Part shown: one piece after another, positions 8,657-16,405 of the stretch
How the letters are laid out: every line of letters starts with the position of its first letter
How positions within the stretch are numbered: position 1 is the first letter of the stretch
Source of the DNA: Neopusillimonas maritima
GTDB lineage: Bacteria > Pseudomonadota > Gammaproteobacteria > Burkholderiales > Burkholderiaceae_B
Direction: 5' to 3'
Assembly (NCBI RefSeq): GCF_003576595.1
Contig: NZ_NQOU01000009.1
Span: 1-43,992, forward strand
Length of the DNA: 43,992 nucleotides
Notes under the pieces: generated by a model
The model's database searches: none
Told to the model about the DNA's origin: nothing
The model's input: the letters and a program-made list of their open reading frames with translations, nothing else
Made by a program: the position numbers and the translations under genes

Positions 8657-9118
8657 ATGAGCCGCTCGCTCAAGCAAGACCTTGCCGACAACATCAAAAC
8701 CGCCATGAAAGCCAAAGAAAGCGCCCGCCTGGGAACACTCCGCTTTCTACAAGCCGCCGTTAAGCAAAAGGAAGTCGACGAACGACGGGAGCTCACCGAT
8801 GCCGAAATTCTCGCTATTATTGAAAAGCAAGTGAAACAACGGCGAGAGTCAATCGCTGCTTTTGAAAAAGCCGGTCGCACTGAAACCGCTGCTCAAGAAC
8901 AGGCTGAACTTGCCGTTTTGCAAGAGTTTCTGCCCAAACAAGCCGCTCCGGAAGAAGTCAATGCCGTCATCGAGAAAGCCATTGCCGAAGTGACCAGCCA
9001 AGGTATTGAAGGGCCGGCGGCCATGGGTAAAGTCATGGGAATGGTTAAATCAGAACTGGCCGGCCGGGCCGAAATGGGCGCCATTTCTGCACAAGTTAAA
9101 CAAAAGCTTGCACCATGA
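8657..9118 (+). CDS. GatB/YqeY domain protein
   Basis: This 153-residue helical protein is of the YqeY family, related to the tail domain of GatB from the glutamyl-tRNA(Gln) amidotransferase. The match spans the whole protein: LKQDLADNIKTAMKAKESARLGTLRFL at the N-terminus, the E.Q...EL..L..FLPKQ segment in the middle, and the C-terminal GKVMGMVKSELAGRAEMG motif. YqeY is suspected to bind tRNA but has no settled function. The start at 8657 is chosen because AGGA precedes it and the extra upstream frame overlaps dnaE2 out of family. Its stop overlaps the start of the next gene (ATGA), so the two are translationally coupled. Confidence 0.87.
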   Translation: MSRSLKQDLADNIKTAMKAKESARLGTLRFLQAAVKQKEVDERRELTDAEILAIIEKQVKQRRESIAAFEKAGRTETAAQEQAELAVLQEFLPKQAAPEEVNAVIEKAIAEVTSQGIEGPAAMGKVMGMVKSELAGRAEMGAISAQVKQKLAP

Positions 9119-9570
9119 CCGACCTGTCGAAAGAAAGCGTGGACTACTTCGGACTGAATATACCGTTTATGCAGTGTATTGGTCTGCAGCCCGAAAAGTT
9201 TTCCCCGGATCTCACACGCACACGTCTGCCCTGGCGTGCCGACTTAACCAACAGCCGCGGGGATATCCACGGCGGAACACTCATGAGTGCGCTCGATCTT
9301 ACGCTTAGCGCAGCAGCACGTGCCAACGACCCGTCAACCAGCATGGCAACCATCGACATGGCCACGCATTTTCTTGCTCCGGCGACCGGCAATGTCGTTT
9401 TCGAGGCCCGCTGCCTGCGAATGGGAAGGTCAATTGCTTTTTGCGAAGGTCGGGCGGTGGATGATCAGGGTAACGTTCTGGTTACAGCCACTGCCACGTT
9501 CAAAATTATATGGCCGCGCCCCGATCAGGCAGCCTCTTCATCACAACGCAACGGTTCCAGCGCCGGATAA
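9115..9570 (+). CDS. PaaI-family hotdog thioesterase
   Basis: This 151-residue hotdog-fold protein is like PaaI/YbgC-type acyl-CoA thioesterases. The motif GDIHGGTLMSALDLTLSAAA (about 49-68) holds the HGG turn followed by the helix with Asp, where catalytic residues sit in this family. The next strands ATIDMATHFLAPATG and RSIAFCEGRAVDDQGNVLVTATATFK complete the fold. The likely reaction is hydrolysis of a CoA thioester; the substrate cannot be told from sequence. Translation is coupled to the YqeY gene through an ATGA overlap. The C-terminal 15 or so residues overlap the convergent OYE gene by 46 bases and are low-complexity, so that tail may have grown by stop-codon loss. Confidence 0.85.
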   Translation: MTDLSKESVDYFGLNIPFMQCIGLQPEKFSPDLTRTRLPWRADLTNSRGDIHGGTLMSALDLTLSAAARANDPSTSMATIDMATHFLAPATGNVVFEARCLRMGRSIAFCEGRAVDDQGNVLVTATATFKIIWPRPDQAASSSQRNGSSAG

Positions 9571-10604
9571 TCAATATATCCGCCGGCCCCTTCGCCATAA
9601 AAGGTTTGCGTCACCGGCTCATTTAACGAGGCCTGCCTACGGAATCGGTCAACCAGGTCGGGGTTGGCTATGAAGGGGCGTCCAAAGGCAACCGCATCGG
9701 CCCGACCCGACGCAACCATTGCGTCAGCCGTGTCAAAATTAAAGTTCTCGTTGGCAATCACCGGCCCACCGAATAATTCTTTTATTTTCGGTAACAGGCT
9801 ATCGGGCCCTTCACTTTCGCGAACACATAAAAACGCCAGGCCTTGTTGGCCCAAGGCTTCAGCCACATGAGAAAACAACGCGTGTGGGTTGTCATCACCC
9901 ATGCTGTGCGCATCCCCTCGCGGCGACAAATGCACCCCCACCCGGCTGGACGGCCAAACACTGCAACAGGCTTCCACAACCTCCATTAAAAAGCGGGCCC
10001 GATTCTCCACCGAACCGCCATAATGGTCTGTTCTGCGGTTTGAATGATTGTGCAGGAACTGGTCGATAAGATACCCATTGGCCGCATGAATTTCCACGCC
10101 GTCAAAGCCCGCTTCGCGTGCGTTGCGCGCCGCCTGCATAAAATCGGCAACAATGCTTGTAATTTCCGCTTGATGCAGGGCCCGCGGTGTGGCGTATGGC
10201 CGTTTGGGCCGCAATAAACTAACATCGCCTTCACAGGCAATGGCGCTGGGGGCCACCGGAATTTCGCCGTTGAGCAACTCCGGGTCGGATACACGCCCCA
10301 CATGCCACAACTGCAAAATCATTTTTCCGCCGTGCGCATGAACCGTGTTGGTAATGCGTTTCCAACCTTCAATTTGCGATTTACACCAGATGCCGGGGGT
10401 GTTTAGGTAACCCACCCCTTGCGCCGAAACGGACGTGGCTTCGGAAATGATTAAACCCGCCGCGGCCCGCTGGCAGTAGTATTGACGCATGAGTTCGTTG
10501 GGAACCCGGTTCGGCGCTGCACGCGTTCGCGTAAGCGGCGCCATAACGATACGATTCTTTAACGCAAGACCGCCCAACTGGACAGGCTCGAAAAGACAGC
10601 TCAT
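9525..10604 (-). CDS. Old Yellow Enzyme family alkene reductase (NemA-like)
   Basis: This FMN-dependent ene-reductase (359 residues) is of the NemA/PETN-reductase class. It should use NAD(P)H to reduce activated C=C bonds, and relatives also act on nitro compounds. The TIM barrel starts with LGGLALKNRIVMAPLTRTRA (about 10-29). The substrate-binding pair and proton donor appear as H173, N176 and Y178 in HAANGY, followed by the signature SNRRTDHYGGSVENRARF. The flavin phosphate region is AVAFGRPFIANPDLV. The His/Asn pair rather than His/His is as in yeast OYE and morphinone reductase-like members. Length is normal. The gene is monocistronic in appearance and convergent with the thioesterase gene. 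Confidence 0.9.
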   Translation of the reverse strand: MSCLFEPVQLGGLALKNRIVMAPLTRTRAAPNRVPNELMRQYYCQRAAAGLIISEATSVSAQGVGYLNTPGIWCKSQIEGWKRITNTVHAHGGKMILQLWHVGRVSDPELLNGEIPVAPSAIACEGDVSLLRPKRPYATPRALHQAEITSIVADFMQAARNAREAGFDGVEIHAANGYLIDQFLHNHSNRRTDHYGGSVENRARFLMEVVEACCSVWPSSRVGVHLSPRGDAHSMGDDNPHALFSHVAEALGQQGLAFLCVRESEGPDSLLPKIKELFGGPVIANENFNFDTADAMVASGRADAVAFGRPFIANPDLVDRFRRQASLNEPVTQTFYGEGAGGYIDYPALEPLRCDEEAA

Positions 10605-10711
10605 ACACTCAACCCGATAATGGTTTACCCTAATATCATGAAATTAACACAAATTGAAAAAAGACACACTATTTATAGGGAATAATGAGATATTCGTTCG
10701 CTTCGAGCTGA

Positions 10712-10733
10712 CTGACCACTTTACAATGGTCAG
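10712..10733. promoter_or_regulatory. Inverted repeat before ktrA (possible operator or mRNA hairpin)
   Basis: CTGACCA (10712-10718) and TGGTCAG (10727-10733) form a perfect 7-bp inverted repeat with an 8-base spacer. It sits 17 bases before the ktrA start, just ahead of the AGGGGGAGAA ribosome binding site. It has no T-run and so is not a terminator. A repressor site or a hairpin near the ribosome binding site is possible; no specific regulator can be named. Confidence 0.35.
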
Positions 10734-10750
10734 ATAAACAAGGGGGAGAA

Positions 10751-11404
10751 ATGGGGCAATTCGCCGTCATCGGCCTGGGTCGGTTCGGATCCGCAGCCGC
10801 GCTTGAATTAATGAAACTGGGCCACGATGTCATTGGTATTGATTCCAGTGAAAAACTGGTTAATAAATATGCCGATCAGCTTAGTCGAGCCGTTATTGCC
10901 GACGCCACTGACCGAAAAGCCATCGATGAACTTGCCCTGGATGGCTACGATGTCGTTCTGGTCGGCATCGGGGCAGATCTCGAATCCAGCCTGCTGTGTG
11001 TTGTCCACTTAAAAAGCGCCGGTGTAAAAAGAATATGGGTCAAAGCCACATCGCGAGCCCATCACACTATTCTTAGCAAGCTGGGAGTGGAACGGATTAT
11101 TCATCCGGAAGACGAAATGGGGGTGCGAGCCGCCCAAACCCTAAGCTACCCCATGGTGGATGACTACATTTCTCTGGGCAACGGCCAATTCGTCGTTGAA
11201 GTCCATATTGGCGAAACGCTGAATAACTCAGAACTCAACGATTTCCTGGGTGCTCAGCCCGAAAAAATACATGTCCTGCTGGTCAAACGCAAAGCGGAAA
11301 TCTTCGTGCATCCCGCCGACGATTTCACTTTGCAGACCAAAGATGTCATGGTGTTGGCAGGCCAACTTGATGCTTTAAAACTTATCGCCCCGGCCTTAAC
11401 CTGA
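10751..11404 (+). CDS. ktrA: Potassium uptake regulatory subunit KtrA (TrkA/RCK family)
   Basis: This cytoplasmic RCK protein (217 residues) gates a Ktr-type potassium channel-transporter in response to nucleotides. The N-terminal Rossmann fold shows the glycine motif GLGRFG at residues 8-13 and the acidic end of strand 2 at VIGIDSS, suited to binding NAD(H) or ATP/ADP. The C-terminal RCK_C domain (about 138-215) follows. A single RCK_N/RCK_C unit of this length matches KtrA rather than the duplicated TrkA of enterobacteria. An excellent AGGGGGAG ribosome binding site precedes it. The membrane subunit gene starts 15 bases after the stop, so they form an operon and complex. Confidence 0.88.
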   Translation: MGQFAVIGLGRFGSAAALELMKLGHDVIGIDSSEKLVNKYADQLSRAVIADATDRKAIDELALDGYDVVLVGIGADLESSLLCVVHLKSAGVKRIWVKATSRAHHTILSKLGVERIIHPEDEMGVRAAQTLSYPMVDDYISLGNGQFVVEVHIGETLNNSELNDFLGAQPEKIHVLLVKRKAEIFVHPADDFTLQTKDVMVLAGQLDALKLIAPALT

Positions 11405-11419
11405 AAATAATCAGCCTGC

Positions 11420-12787
11420 ATGCGACACTGGCACCCACGACACACTCTCTACACCTACCGGCGCGTAAAAAAAACGGGGCGCATCAATGTCAGCCCGCCC
11501 CTCGTTCTAACCGCAGGCTTTGCCATACTCAGCCTTATTGGCATGGGGCTGTTGTTATTGCCTTTTTCAACACACCAAGGCGTTTCTGCGCTTGCGGCGC
11601 TATTCTCCGCCGTTTCCGCCGTCACCATTACAGGGTTGACAACGGTTGATATCGGCACCATCTACACACCCGTCGGCCAGGCCATCCTTATCGGGCTCGT
11701 GCAAATTGGCGGGCTGGGCTTTGTCACGCTCTCGGTTACCGCGGCATTGGCATTGGGTAAGCGTATTAGCTTGCAACACCAGGCCCTGGCTCAGGAAGCA
11801 TTCAACCAAACTAGCGTTTCCACCGTCAGGCAAATTGCTTACGCCATTATCAAAATAACCTTTGTTATTGAAATAATCGGTATCGCCGTCTTTACACTTT
11901 GGTGGTGGCAAAACACCCCTTTTCTGCAGGCATTGGGTCAGGGCATTTTTCATGGCATTTCCGCGTTCAACAACGCCGGTATGTCGATCTCAACCACACA
12001 AATCATCGACTACGCCGGCGACCCCGTTATTATTCTGGGCACAACCCTGCTCATTATCCTGGGCGGGATCGGATTCTCCGTCATTCACGACGTGCGTCAA
12101 AAACGAAATTGGCGCCGGCTTATGCCATACACACGCATTGTGATTCTTGGCACACTGGCGTTGAACATAATCGGTTTTTGTTTGATTTGGCTTATGGAAC
12201 GCAACAACCCGGCGACCTTCGCCCCGTTAAGCATAGGCGATCAAGCGCTGGCGGCGTGGCTGCAAACCATTACCACCCGAACTGCAGGTTTCAATAGCGT
12301 CGCCATAAGCGAGCTGAATGACAGCACCACCGTCTTGATGATGCTTTTCATGTTTATTGGCGGCGGATCGCTTAGTTTGGCCAGCGGGATAAAAATAGGC
12401 ACCTTCATTGTTTTAATGGCTGCGGCTCGGGCCTATATATTCCAACATACCCAACCCACATTGTTGAACCGCGCCATCTCTGAGGATACCGTTCAAAAAT
12501 CATTAGCACTGTTGCTGGTAACGTCATTATTGATCTTCTTTGCCACGCTGCTGATGACCCTCTTTGAGTCTGCGCCCTTCATCAGCATTCTGTTCGAAGT
12601 GGTTTCGGCGATAAGCACAACGGGTCTAAGCCGGGACTTAACGCCGACACTTTCACCGGCAAGCCAGATTCTGGTTATTTTGTTGATGTTCGTAGGCCGA
12701 TTAGGGCCGCTCGCCCTCATATACAGCCTAAGCGCCCAACGCCGCGGCCACATCCGCTATCCTGAAACCACTTTCCAAGTGGGGTAA
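11420..12787 (+). CDS. ktrB: Potassium uptake membrane subunit KtrB (TrkH/KtrB family)
   Basis: This integral membrane potassium translocation subunit has 455 residues. It shows the four membrane-pore-membrane repeats of the SKT superfamily, with filter glycines in VTITGLTTVD, AFNNAGMS, TTRTAGFNSV and ISTTGLSRD. The Gly-rich loop in the third repeat (FIGGGSLSLASGIKIGTF) is the gate region. Its length and its direct coupling to a short RCK gene point to KtrB rather than TrkH. The start at 11420 encodes a basic N-terminal tail before the first membrane helix; a shorter start is possible. No terminator with a T-run is obvious in the 100 bases downstream. Confidence 0.88.
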   Translation: MRHWHPRHTLYTYRRVKKTGRINVSPPLVLTAGFAILSLIGMGLLLLPFSTHQGVSALAALFSAVSAVTITGLTTVDIGTIYTPVGQAILIGLVQIGGLGFVTLSVTAALALGKRISLQHQALAQEAFNQTSVSTVRQIAYAIIKITFVIEIIGIAVFTLWWWQNTPFLQALGQGIFHGISAFNNAGMSISTTQIIDYAGDPVIILGTTLLIILGGIGFSVIHDVRQKRNWRRLMPYTRIVILGTLALNIIGFCLIWLMERNNPATFAPLSIGDQALAAWLQTITTRTAGFNSVAISELNDSTTVLMMLFMFIGGGSLSLASGIKIGTFIVLMAAARAYIFQHTQPTLLNRAISEDTVQKSLALLLVTSLLIFFATLLMTLFESAPFISILFEVVSAISTTGLSRDLTPTLSPASQILVILLMFVGRLGPLALIYSLSAQRRGHIRYPETTFQVG

Positions 12788-12815
12788 GACATTTCTTTTT
12801 TTTGTCACACAGATA

Positions 12816-12835
12816 ACGCGCTTTAACAAGCGCGT
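12816..12835. repeat. Short hairpin flanked by GTCACAC direct repeats
   Basis: ACGCGCTT (12816-12823) and AAGCGCGT (12828-12835) form an 8-bp stem with a TAAC loop. The heptamer GTCACAC occurs on each side, at 12804-12810 and 12834-12840. No T-run follows on the plus strand, so this is not a classical terminator for ktrB. It may be a weak terminator or a regulator site for the c-di-GMP gene that starts at 12904. Confidence 0.3.
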
Positions 12836-12903
12836 CACACTGTCACGAAATAATAACGAGAATTCATACCGCTACGGTCTGCCCATTCCAGAGGTTTCAT
12901 GCA

Positions 12904-15192
12904 GTGCGCCCTTCTTTTGCTGTTTCCAATAGCCCGATCCATTGGGTCATTATTATTCTGGGTCTATCGCTTTTGTCGTTTCTCTGGGTTTCACATATTC
13001 GCCAATACGAGATCGCCTACAAAGAAGCCCTGGAAACCCGTGCCACTGAACATAAAAACCTGGCCATCATCATTACCGAACACCTTCGACAAATAGGTGA
13101 TCGCGCTGAGGCTTTGGGGCATTCAGCCCTAGGCGGCCAGTGGCAACCTATCCTGCTTCAACGCAACTTATCGCGCATTCTCGCTCAAGATCCCATCTTC
13201 AATCGGCTGACCCTTTATGACGAACAGGGCCATTACTGGTTGAGCAGTCATGAGAAGGACCGTGCACCATTGCCCACAACGTGGATGACACAAGTTGAAA
13301 ATCAATTGCGCCAGTACGGCGACACCGTTTTCCTGCCGACGCAAACGCAACAGAAACATTCCACCGAGGTATCGGGAACGTCAACACCGCCAAAATGGCA
13401 GCTTCCACTTCTGCTACCCATTGTCAGCGGGGACACTCGCACCTTAACCGGTGTTTTATATATAGAAATGGACGTCGGATACCTCACGCGTCTGTATCAG
13501 GATATTCATTTGGGCCAAAGCGGCATTATTCAATTACTGGACCGCGACAATGTGGAACGACTCCGCGCCAATCATAGTGGCGTGTTGGCATCAGGACCGG
13601 AGTTGAATTCCGAGAGTTATCAAAGCCTGTTGAGCAGCAAACCCGAACTTGGCTGGACGGTGGCCGTTAGCCAGCAATACCGCGATATTCTGGCACCCAT
13701 CGAGGCGCGTGAGCAACAACAAAAATGGATTTACCTATTACTAACCAGTGTCGTGGTCGGCGTTCTGGCCTGGTTATTGAAGATGATCAGCGAGCAACAA
13801 AAAACCATTAGCGCGCTGCACCATGCACAAGACGAGAATCAGGCACTAATTGAACGACTTGAAACCGCACATCGACGCAGCAGCCTCGCAGCGTCGACCG
13901 ACCACCTGAGTGGCCTTTTCAACCGCCGTCAACTTATGGAGATCGGCACACGCGTCATTACCCAACAGCGTGCCTGTCGAAAATTACTCGCCGTGCTGTT
14001 TATTGATCTTGATCGCTTCAAATCAATCAACGACACCTTAGGCCACAAAACAGGCGACCTACTTCTACAGGCGGTAGCCGGACGTATTAAGCGGCTTTTG
14101 GAGCCCGGCGATTATGCAGCGAGGTTCGGAGGCGACGAATTCGTGATCTTGCTGGCCGGGGATCGCACCGAGAATACGATTACAAGCTGGGTGCAAACAT
14201 TGGTTGCGCGCCTTTCCGACACCTATGCACTTGATGGTACGGAGCTCAATACCAGCCCAAGCGTAGGCGTATCAATATGTCCACGCGACGCCCAAAACAT
14301 CGACGAATTGATACGCAGCGCTGACCACGCCATGTATTCAGCAAAACAATCCGGACGCGGGCAATATCGATTCTACGACCCGTCATTGAATACAAGTAGT
14401 CTGGAAGCCTTTCAAATTGAACAGTCACTTATTGAAGGGCTAAAAAAGCACGAGTTTGTATTGCATTACCAGCCCATGATCGACCTGGACACAATGAACA
14501 TCGTAGGCTATGAAGGGCTCGTTCGATGGCAGCATCCGGACCACGGCATGATCTACCCCGACCGATTCATCACAATCGCCGAACGCAGCGGGCTGATAAT
14601 CGAAATGGGTGAAGAGGTACTGCGTTTGGCGTGCGAGCAACTGAAAGCCTGGCGGCAAGAGGGTTATGAAAGACACATCAGCATCAATGTCTCGGCATTG
14701 CAACTTGCCTCCGACAACTTCAGCAGCATGGTGCTTGATTCATTGAAACATTTCCAAATTCCACCTTCAACAATTGAGCTGGAAATTACGGAAACCGCCA
14801 TCCTGAACCGTCCTGAAAAGGCGATTCATCACCTTGAGCGCTTGCGCCGTCACGGCATCGGAATCAGTTTGGACGACTTCGGGCACGGCTATGCAGGTTT
14901 TGCACATCTGTACAACCTGCCGATCACCAAACTCAAGATTGATCGCAAACTGATTGCGCCACTATCGAACCGCCACGACGACAGCCCCATTGTGTCATCC
15001 ACGATTGCACTGGCAAAAAAAATGAACCTGCAAGTTGTCGCCGAAGGCGTTGAAACGCTGGAACAGGTTGTGTATCTGAAACTGGCGGGATGCGACCTTG
15101 CACAAGGTTATCACTTCAGTCGGCCGCTGGAACCAAACGCCATACTGGCCCTTGAAACCTCGTTCGCCGGGGAACACGCCACGCTGACCTGA
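12904..15192 (+). CDS. Membrane GGDEF-EAL protein with periplasmic sensor domain
   Basis: This predicted c-di-GMP turnover enzyme has 762 residues. Membrane helices at about 11-31 and 276-294 enclose a periplasmic domain (about 32-275) that looks like a double Cache-type sensor. A short coiled segment (295-325) leads to a GGDEF domain with an intact active site RFGGDEF (G409-F413). The allosteric RxxD site is absent (ExxD at 400-403). The EAL domain starts at about 505; its signature is EGL (537-539) and the metal and catalytic residues appear kept (INVSA, LEITE, LDDFG, LKID, AEGVE, AQGY). The start is GTG, with AGAGG 9 bases upstream; an ATG at 12899 is in another frame. The following gene encodes a periplasmic binding protein that may be its ligand sensor. 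Confidence 0.88.
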   Translation: MRPSFAVSNSPIHWVIIILGLSLLSFLWVSHIRQYEIAYKEALETRATEHKNLAIIITEHLRQIGDRAEALGHSALGGQWQPILLQRNLSRILAQDPIFNRLTLYDEQGHYWLSSHEKDRAPLPTTWMTQVENQLRQYGDTVFLPTQTQQKHSTEVSGTSTPPKWQLPLLLPIVSGDTRTLTGVLYIEMDVGYLTRLYQDIHLGQSGIIQLLDRDNVERLRANHSGVLASGPELNSESYQSLLSSKPELGWTVAVSQQYRDILAPIEAREQQQKWIYLLLTSVVVGVLAWLLKMISEQQKTISALHHAQDENQALIERLETAHRRSSLAASTDHLSGLFNRRQLMEIGTRVITQQRACRKLLAVLFIDLDRFKSINDTLGHKTGDLLLQAVAGRIKRLLEPGDYAARFGGDEFVILLAGDRTENTITSWVQTLVARLSDTYALDGTELNTSPSVGVSICPRDAQNIDELIRSADHAMYSAKQSGRGQYRFYDPSLNTSSLEAFQIEQSLIEGLKKHEFVLHYQPMIDLDTMNIVGYEGLVRWQHPDHGMIYPDRFITIAERSGLIIEMGEEVLRLACEQLKAWRQEGYERHISINVSALQLASDNFSSMVLDSLKHFQIPPSTIELEITETAILNRPEKAIHHLERLRRHGIGISLDDFGHGYAGFAHLYNLPITKLKIDRKLIAPLSNRHDDSPIVSSTIALAKKMNLQVVAEGVETLEQVVYLKLAGCDLAQGYHFSRPLEPNAILALETSFAGEHATLT

Positions 15193-15216
15193 AAAACCTT
15201 TTCATCCTCTAACTCA

Positions 15217-16083
15217 ATGTTAAAGCAGCTGACCCTATTTGTTTTATTGTTCTTTTATCTTGGCATCGTGCCTGCCGCCGGAGCTACGCCCCCCTATTGT
15301 TCACAAGAGCATATTCGCATTGGCGTTATTCCAAAGAAACCCATGGAAACGCTCACTCGAGAATATCAACCCCTTATTCAGTATTTAAGCGAACATCTGA
15401 ATCTTCCCGTTGAAATGGTCCATGCAGAATCGTACGAAAGTGTGATTCAAGCGTTGATTTCAGGCGGTATCGATATTGCCTGGCTGGGACCGGCAGGCTA
15501 TTTGATGGCGTATGCTCAACAACCCGGCATTGAAGCCTTTGCCAGCCTGACCATTGAAAAAGGGCGCTTTACGCCTGCGGGAAACTATTATTACTCGATA
15601 CTATTGGTTCGCAGCGACAGCAACATTGAAACGGTAAGCCAACTGCGAGGGAAAGACGTTGCCTTTAGCGAACCGTCCAGCACTTCCGGCGCAATCCTGC
15701 CGCGGCGTGTCTTCTCGAGCCTCGGCAATGGCAACCTGGAGCGTTTCTTTGGGTCTCTTATTTACACAGGTTCACATGACCGTTCAATCGACGCCCTGCT
15801 GGATAAACGCGTCGATGCTGCATTTGTTGCAAGCGTACGCGCCGACGACTATGTCAAGAAAGGAAAAATACTTGAAGAACAACTAACCGTTTTGTGGAAA
15901 TCGGCCCCGCTGCACTACGACCCCTATGTTTTTAGTGCGTCGATATGTGACAGCCTGAAAACGCAAATAAAGCATCTATTGCTTAACAGCGGGCAAAAAC
16001 TGAGCCGCTTTCTTGAGTCTCAGCAAGCTCTTGGCTTTGCGCCGGTGAGCCACTCAAACTACGAACACATGCTTAAAAAGTAA
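15217..16083 (+). CDS. PhnD-type periplasmic substrate-binding protein
   Basis: This 288-residue periplasmic binding protein is of the PhnD (phosphate/phosphite/phosphonate) family. A signal peptide covers about residues 1-23 ([19 protein letters not shown]). The fold marks are [43 protein letters not shown] (about 87-100) and [17 protein letters not shown]. No ABC permease or ATPase gene lies nearby. The gene starts 24 bases after the GGDEF-EAL gene on the same strand and ends at a strong terminator, so the two form a two-gene unit. This suggests that it serves as a sensor partner rather than a transporter component, which is inference. The ligand cannot be predicted; many PhnD relatives do not bind phosphonate. 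Confidence 0.85.
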   Translation: MLKQLTLFVLLFFYLGIVPAAGATPPYCSQEHIRIGVIPKKPMETLTREYQPLIQYLSEHLNLPVEMVHAESYESVIQALISGGIDIAWLGPAGYLMAYAQQPGIEAFASLTIEKGRFTPAGNYYYSILLVRSDSNIETVSQLRGKDVAFSEPSSTSGAILPRRVFSSLGNGNLERFFGSLIYTGSHDRSIDALLDKRVDAAFVASVRADDYVKKGKILEEQLTVLWKSAPLHYDPYVFSASICDSLKTQIKHLLLNSGQKLSRFLESQQALGFAPVSHSNYEHMLKK

Positions 16084-16118
16084 AAAAAGGGTTACAGCAT
16101 AAAGCTGTAACCCTTTTT
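16084..16118 (+). terminator. Rho-independent terminator of the GGDEF-EAL/PhnD unit
   Basis: GGGTTACAGC (16089-16098) and GCTGTAACCC (16104-16113) form a 10-bp stem with loop ATAAA, extended by flanking A and T runs (16084-16088 and 16114-16118). It begins directly after the PhnD stop codon. The symmetric A/T runs would also let it stop transcription from the tRNA-Pro gene on the minus strand. Confidence 0.93.
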
Positions 16119-16124
16119 CATATT

Positions 16125-16203
<79 letters not shown>

Positions 16204-16405
16204 AGAACGTGATTTTAGCATAGATTTTCCCTCACTTTTCGAGCCGGCCGGCTCAGCCTCCGCCAAACAAATTAACCATTTTATATCAAGCATTACCGCG
16301 CAATGGTGTACGTCATCTTGCGCATTTCACCATGCTCTTTTGATACCTATAGTTTGCCTCATACAAGCTGTATCAAGTTGTCATAAAAAACAAGGAAAAA
16401 TGAGC

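Noticed and set aside
16340-16376. Inverted repeat TTGATAC ... GTATCAA before the pgaA-like gene
   Set aside because: The 7-base arms are 23 bases apart and could be chance; no known operator matches.
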